Source: Rhodobacter sp. | GTDB lineage: Bacteria > Pseudomonadota > Alphaproteobacteria > Rhodobacterales > Rhodobacteraceae | Assembly (NCBI GenBank): GCA_027489175.1 | Contig: JAIYAE010000014.1 | Span: forward strand, 248,001 to 312,000 | DNA: 64,000 bases | Direction of reading: 5' to 3' | Part shown: positions 60,858-64,000 of the stretch, piece after piece | How positions within the stretch are numbered: position 1 is the first letter of the stretch | Layout of the letters: the number at the start of each line of letters is the position of its first letter | Program-made: the position numbers and the translations under genes | Notes under the pieces: model-generated | Seen by the model: only the letters and a program-made list of their open reading frames with translations | Told to the model about the DNA's origin: nothing | Databases searched by the model: none

Positions 60858-60883
60858 CCCGGCGGCTATACCGCCGGGATTTT
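60858..60883 (+). terminator. Hairpin terminator after clpP
   Basis: CCCGGCGG pairs with CCGCCGGG around a CTATA loop and ATTTT follows. It should reduce read-through into clpX, which begins about 100 bases later and may have its own promoter. Confidence 0.75.
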
Positions 60884-60980
60884 CAGATTGTGATGACTTT
60901 GGGCTTGGCTTAGACTTCTTCGTCAGGGACCCGGGCGGCGCGACCGGTCAAAGTCAGGGACAGCGTCTAGAGGACTGCGG

Positions 60981-62243
60981 ATGGCGAACAATTCCGGCGG
61001 CGACAGCAAGAATACGCTCTACTGCTCGTTCTGTGGCAAAAGCCAGCACGAGGTGCGCAAGCTGATCGCGGGGCCTACGGTCTTCATCTGCGATGAATGC
61101 GTCGAACTCTGCATGGACATCATCCGCGAGGAGACGAAGACCACCGGTCTGAAATCCTCGGATGGCGTGCCGACGCCACGCGAAATCTGCAAGGTCCTCG
61201 ACGATTACGTGATCGGCCAGATCCATGCCAAGCGGGTGCTGTCGGTCGCGGTGCACAACCACTACAAGCGGCTGAACCACACCTCGAAAACCGATATCGA
61301 ACTTTCAAAGTCGAACATCCTGCTGATCGGCCCGACCGGCTGCGGCAAGACGCTGCTTGCCCAGACGCTGGCGCGGATTCTGGATGTGCCGTTCACCATG
61401 GCCGATGCCACCACGCTGACCGAAGCCGGTTACGTGGGCGAGGATGTGGAGAACATCATCCTCAAGTTGCTGCAGGCCAGCGAATACAACGTCGAACGCG
61501 CGCAGCGCGGGATCGTCTATATCGACGAGGTCGACAAGATCACGCGCAAGTCGGACAACCCTTCGATCACGCGCGATGTGTCGGGCGAGGGCGTGCAGCA
61601 GGCGCTTCTGAAGATAATGGAAGGCACCGTTGCCAGCGTTCCACCGCAGGGGGGCCGCAAGCATCCGCAGCAGGAATTCCTGCAGGTGGACACGACGAAC
61701 ATCCTGTTCATCTGCGGCGGCGCTTTTGCGGGTCTGGAAAAGATCATCGCGCAGCGCAACAAGGGATCGGGCATCGGCTTTGGGGCTGATGTGAAAGGAC
61801 CTGAGGAGCGGTCGGTTGGCGAACTGTTCAAGGAACTGGAGCCGGAAGATCTGCTGAAATTCGGCCTGATCCCGGAATTCGTCGGCCGTCTGCCGGTGAT
61901 CGCCACCTTGACGGACCTTGATGAAGCGGCCCTCGTCACCATCCTGACCGAGCCGAAGAACGCGCTGGTCAAGCAATACCAGCGCCTGTTCGAGATTGAG
62001 GGCGTGAAGCTGACCTTCACCCCAGACGCCATGATCGCCATCGCCAAGCGCGCCATCAAGCGCAAGACTGGTGCGCGGGGTCTGCGGTCGATCATGGAAG
62101 ACATCCTCTTGGACACGATGTTCGAACTGCCGGGCATGGACGGGGTCGAAGAAGTGGTGGTCAAGGACGAGGCTGTGCATTCCGGCGCCAAGCCGATGCT
62201 GGTCTACACCGAGACCAAGAAGAAAGAACCGGTCAAGGCCTGA
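60981..62243 (+). CDS. clpX: ATP-dependent Clp protease ATP-binding subunit ClpX
   Basis: A 420-residue AAA+ unfoldase. The N-terminal zinc-binding domain reads [18 protein letters not shown], then [10 protein letters not shown], giving the four cysteines. Walker A is [15 protein letters not shown], Walker [13 protein letters not shown], and a sensor segment [13 protein letters not shown] follows. The pore loop and the ClpP-binding IGF loop (GIGFGAD) are present. It selects and unfolds substrates for ClpP. Full length. Confidence 0.98.
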   Translation: MANNSGGDSKNTLYCSFCGKSQHEVRKLIAGPTVFICDECVELCMDIIREETKTTGLKSSDGVPTPREICKVLDDYVIGQIHAKRVLSVAVHNHYKRLNHTSKTDIELSKSNILLIGPTGCGKTLLAQTLARILDVPFTMADATTLTEAGYVGEDVENIILKLLQASEYNVERAQRGIVYIDEVDKITRKSDNPSITRDVSGEGVQQALLKIMEGTVASVPPQGGRKHPQQEFLQVDTTNILFICGGAFAGLEKIIAQRNKGSGIGFGADVKGPEERSVGELFKELEPEDLLKFGLIPEFVGRLPVIATLTDLDEAALVTILTEPKNALVKQYQRLFEIEGVKLTFTPDAMIAIAKRAIKRKTGARGLRSIMEDILLDTMFELPGMDGVEEVVVKDEAVHSGAKPMLVYTETKKKEPVKA

Positions 62244-62265
62244 GCGCCTGACCGCAAAGACCATA

Positions 62266-62292
62266 GGGCGGGCCTTCGGGTCCGCCCTTTTT
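62266..62292 (+). terminator. Rho-independent terminator after clpX
   Basis: GGGCGG pairs with CCGCCC, extended inward by C-G pairs around a TTCG loop, and five Ts follow. It lies 23 bases after the clpX stop. Confidence 0.9.
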
Positions 62293-62384
62293 CTTGGGCG
62301 CCGCACCGCCGCTGCGATCTGCTTGGCCCTAGACCTTGCCCCGTCTTTCCGCCATATCAGGGGCAACAGAACTGGAGGCCACGG

Positions 62385-62759
62385 ATGTACTTCCTGAAAC
62401 GCATGTTGACCTGGTGGAACACCCAAACGCTGGGCACGCAGCTCTTCACCGCGCGCCGTGGGGTGAAGGTGGGCAAGGATGACGCCGGGAACGTGTTTTA
62501 CCAGACGCGCGACGGCAAACGCCGCTGGGTGATCTTCAACGGTGAGATGGAAGCCTCGCGCGTGTCTCCGGACTGGCACGGCTGGCTGCACCACACCTGG
62601 GACCAGCCCCCGACCGAAGCGCCTCTGAAGAAGAAGGTCTGGGAAAAGCCGCACCAGGAAAACCTGACCGGCACGGTCGCCGCCTATGCCCCGCCCGGCT
62701 CGATCCGCCGCGCCGACCCGGTCGCGCGGCAGGATTATGAGGCGTGGCAGCCCGAGTGA
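62385..62759 (+). CDS. NDUFA12-family NADH:ubiquinone oxidoreductase accessory subunit
   Basis: A 124-residue protein homologous to the mitochondrial complex I accessory subunit NDUFA12 (B17.2). It has the family pattern [20 protein letters not shown], then [19 protein letters not shown] and [17 protein letters not shown]. In alphaproteobacteria it is an extra subunit of complex I, on the cytoplasmic side. A GGAGG site precedes the ATG. The stop overlaps mlaD by one base (TGATG). Confidence 0.93.
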   Translation: MYFLKRMLTWWNTQTLGTQLFTARRGVKVGKDDAGNVFYQTRDGKRRWVIFNGEMEASRVSPDWHGWLHHTWDQPPTEAPLKKKVWEKPHQENLTGTVAAYAPPGSIRRADPVARQDYEAWQPE

Positions 62760-63229
62760 TGGCGTACGAAAAGGCAGAGATTCTGACCGGGGCGGCGGTT
62801 CTGGCCGTGGCCATCGGTTTTGCTGTCTACGCGGCTCAGGGCTCGGGCCTTCTGGCGCAGCCGGAAACCTATCCGTTGACCGCGAGCTTCCGGTCAATCG
62901 AAGGGATCAGCGTCGGGTCGGATGTGCGACTTGCAGGGGTCAAGGTCGGCACCGTCACCGACATGACGCTGAACCCCGCCACCTTCTTTGCCGATGCCAA
63001 GATCAGCATGCGGTCTGATGTGCTTTTGCCGGTGGATTCGACAATTCTTGTGTCTTCCGAAGGGCTTCTGGGCGGAAACTTCATCGAGGTTCTGCCGGGT
63101 GGGGCTTTGGAAAACCTCGAACCCGGGGCCGAGATCGAAGATACCCAGGGCGCGGTCAGCCTGATCACGCTGCTTCTGAAATTCGTCGGCGGCAGTGACA
63201 CCCCGGCGGACGAGGCACCTCAGCCATGA
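62759..63229 (+). CDS. mlaD: Outer membrane lipid asymmetry maintenance protein MlaD
   Basis: A 156-residue MCE-domain protein of the MlaD type, which binds phospholipid between inner and outer membranes. One N-terminal helix (AEILTGAAVLAVAIGFAVYA) is followed by the MCE core: LTASFRSIEGISVGSDVRLA, GVKVGTVTDM and SSEGLLGGNFIEVLPGG. I start at 62759, overlapping the NDUFA12 stop; a GTG at 62744 is an alternative. MlaE and MlaF genes are not nearby, which is common in Rhodobacterales. Confidence 0.92.
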   Translation: MAYEKAEILTGAAVLAVAIGFAVYAAQGSGLLAQPETYPLTASFRSIEGISVGSDVRLAGVKVGTVTDMTLNPATFFADAKISMRSDVLLPVDSTILVSSEGLLGGNFIEVLPGGALENLEPGAEIEDTQGAVSLITLLLKFVGGSDTPADEAPQP

Positions 63230-63615
63230 AGGGCCTGTGGCTGGCGCTTGGCTGCCTGCTGGCCGCCCCTGCCATGGCGCAGGACTATGCCGAGGCGGAA
63301 GGCGCGACGCTGCGCTTTCTGGACAAGCTGACCAGCGAAACCGGCGATGTCAGCCTGAGCCGCGGCCAGGCGGCGCAGTTTGGCCGCCTTCTGGTCCGGC
63401 TCGACAGTTGCCGCTACCCGGCCGAAAACCCGGCCTCGGACGCCAGCGCGCATCTGACCGTGGTCGAAGAGGTCACGCAATCCACGATCTTCACCGGCTG
63501 GATGGTCGCGTCATCCCCGGCGCTGTCGGCACTGGATCACCCGCGCTATGACGTCTGGGTGCTGTCCTGCCTGTTGCCCGAAGCGGCCGACGGCCAGACC
63601 ACCGGCGACGAATAA
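63226..63615 (+). CDS. DUF2155-family exported protein
   Basis: A 129-residue exported protein with a signal peptide ([18 protein letters not shown]) and the DUF2155 core: [20 protein letters not shown], then [18 protein letters not shown] and [20 protein letters not shown]. Members have two conserved cysteines, here in DSCRYP and LSCLLP. Function unknown, possibly linked to the cell envelope. It overlaps mlaD by four bases and its end overlaps the convergent aat gene by 70 bp. Confidence 0.88.
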   Translation: MKGLWLALGCLLAAPAMAQDYAEAEGATLRFLDKLTSETGDVSLSRGQAAQFGRLLVRLDSCRYPAENPASDASAHLTVVEEVTQSTIFTGWMVASSPALSALDHPRYDVWVLSCLLPEAADGQTTGDE

Positions 63616-64000
63616 CCCGCCGGATAGAAACTGGCGGGCTGCGCCAGGGCTGCGGCAAGGCGGCGATGATACTCGGCCCGGGGGATTTCCACCGCTCCAA
63701 GGCTGGCCAGATGCGGCGTCAGGAACTGCGTGTCAAAGAGGCTGAAGCCCCCCGCGCGCAACCGGTGCACCGCATGGGCCAGCGCGATCTTTGAAGCATC
63801 TGTCACCCGCGAAAACATGCTTTCGCCGAAGAACGCGCCCCCAAGCGTGACCCCATAGACCCCCCCGACAAGCGTGCCGTCCTGCCGCACCTCAATGCTA
63901 TGGGCAAAGCCCCGGCGGTGGAGCTGGCCATAAAGCGTCTGGATGCGGTGGCTGATCCAAGTTTCCGCCCGCGCGGCACAGGCCTCCACCACCTCGTCAA
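63546..64000 (-). CDS. aat: Leucyl/phenylalanyl-tRNA--protein transferase (5' end outside window)
   Basis: Only the last about 151 codons are visible; the frame is open to the window end. It is the Aat enzyme that adds Leu or Phe to N-terminal Lys or Arg, marking proteins for ClpS/ClpAP. The core motif is [19 protein letters not shown], followed by [20 protein letters not shown] and YHRRLAAAL. The end (RQDSTQTS) matches what I recall of Rhodobacter homologues, supporting the unusual 70-bp overlap with the DUF2155 gene. Confidence 0.93.
   Translation of the reverse strand, partial: DEVVEACAARAETWISHRIQTLYGQLHRRGFAHSIEVRQDGTLVGGVYGVTLGGAFFGESMFSRVTDASKIALAHAVHRLRAGGFSLFDTQFLTPHLASLGAVEIPRAEYHRRLAAALAQPASFYPAGYSSPVVWPSAASGNRQDSTQTS

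Noticed and set aside
61305-62897. Minus-strand frame of 530 codons
   Set aside because: It is the complement of clpX and NDUFA12; the composition is arginine/histidine-rich with no domain.

Overview
The window is high-GC DNA from an alphaproteobacterium, almost certainly a member of the Rhodobacter/Paracoccus group (Rhodobacteraceae). The signs are a DksA-like protein with only one cysteine left in its zinc finger, the NDUFA12-mlaD-DUF2155-aat block, the prfA-prmC-DUF4167 block, a GlxA-type AraC regulator, class II DAHP synthase, Hint/RTX proteins, and many genes overlapping by four bases. The species cannot be named from this sequence alone.

Layout. 1-8.6 kb is core housekeeping: an SRPBCC protein (partial), MoxR ATPase, DksA-like, GFA protein, FAD monooxygenase, exonuclease III, ErpA-type Fe-S carrier, dGTPase, DsbB and a zinc metallopeptidase. 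8.7-14 kb holds tRNA-Leu(CAA), a gene-poor gap, a small Hint-domain protein and a 1322-residue RTX protein ending in a second Hint domain. 14-25 kb is a one-direction cluster: a complete branched-chain-type ABC importer (livK-G-F-H-M) with three exported proteins of unknown function between its genes and a dimethylglycine/sarcosine dehydrogenase-like enzyme at its end. 25-32 kb carries a PQQ-type sugar dehydrogenase, GlxA regulator, DAHP synthase, a PAS protein, YicC, gmk and a gamma-carbonic anhydrase-like protein. 32-46 kb carries a PhoR-type kinase, a repeat-rich gap, a low-GC gene of unknown function, nucleoside hydrolase, an iron-binding protein with an iron-box-like promoter, MazG, an outer-membrane barrel, an amidohydrolase, aminotransferase plus agmatinase, DUF1499, prfA, prmC and DUF4167.

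The most interesting region is 46,326-56,458, a 10.1-kb integrated element in the 3' end of tRNA-Asn, bounded by perfect 48-bp direct repeats. In order it has a tyrosine integrase, an unknown protein, an AlpA-like regulator, a P4/D5-type primase-helicase, a mirrored iteron array that looks like a replication origin, an unknown protein, a small HTH protein, an HK97-type capsid gene fused to what looks like the tail of a prohead protease, a short tape-measure protein, and two small proteins. On the opposite strand, next to attR, sits a HEPN-type ribonuclease candidate in an operon with a Xre-like regulator, with a pair of GTTC-N7-GAAC operators. No terminase, portal or lysis gene is visible. The element is therefore either a heavily deleted prophage or a phage-satellite-like island that has kept replication, capsid and a toxin/defence module.

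56.5-64 kb returns to core genes: tRNA-Asn, an MBL hydrolase, an EnvZ-like kinase without a visible partner, a CAP-domain protein, a CDP-alcohol phosphatidyltransferase, clpP, clpX, NDUFA12, mlaD, DUF2155 and the C-terminal part of aat. All functional calls come from reading motifs by eye; no database search was possible.
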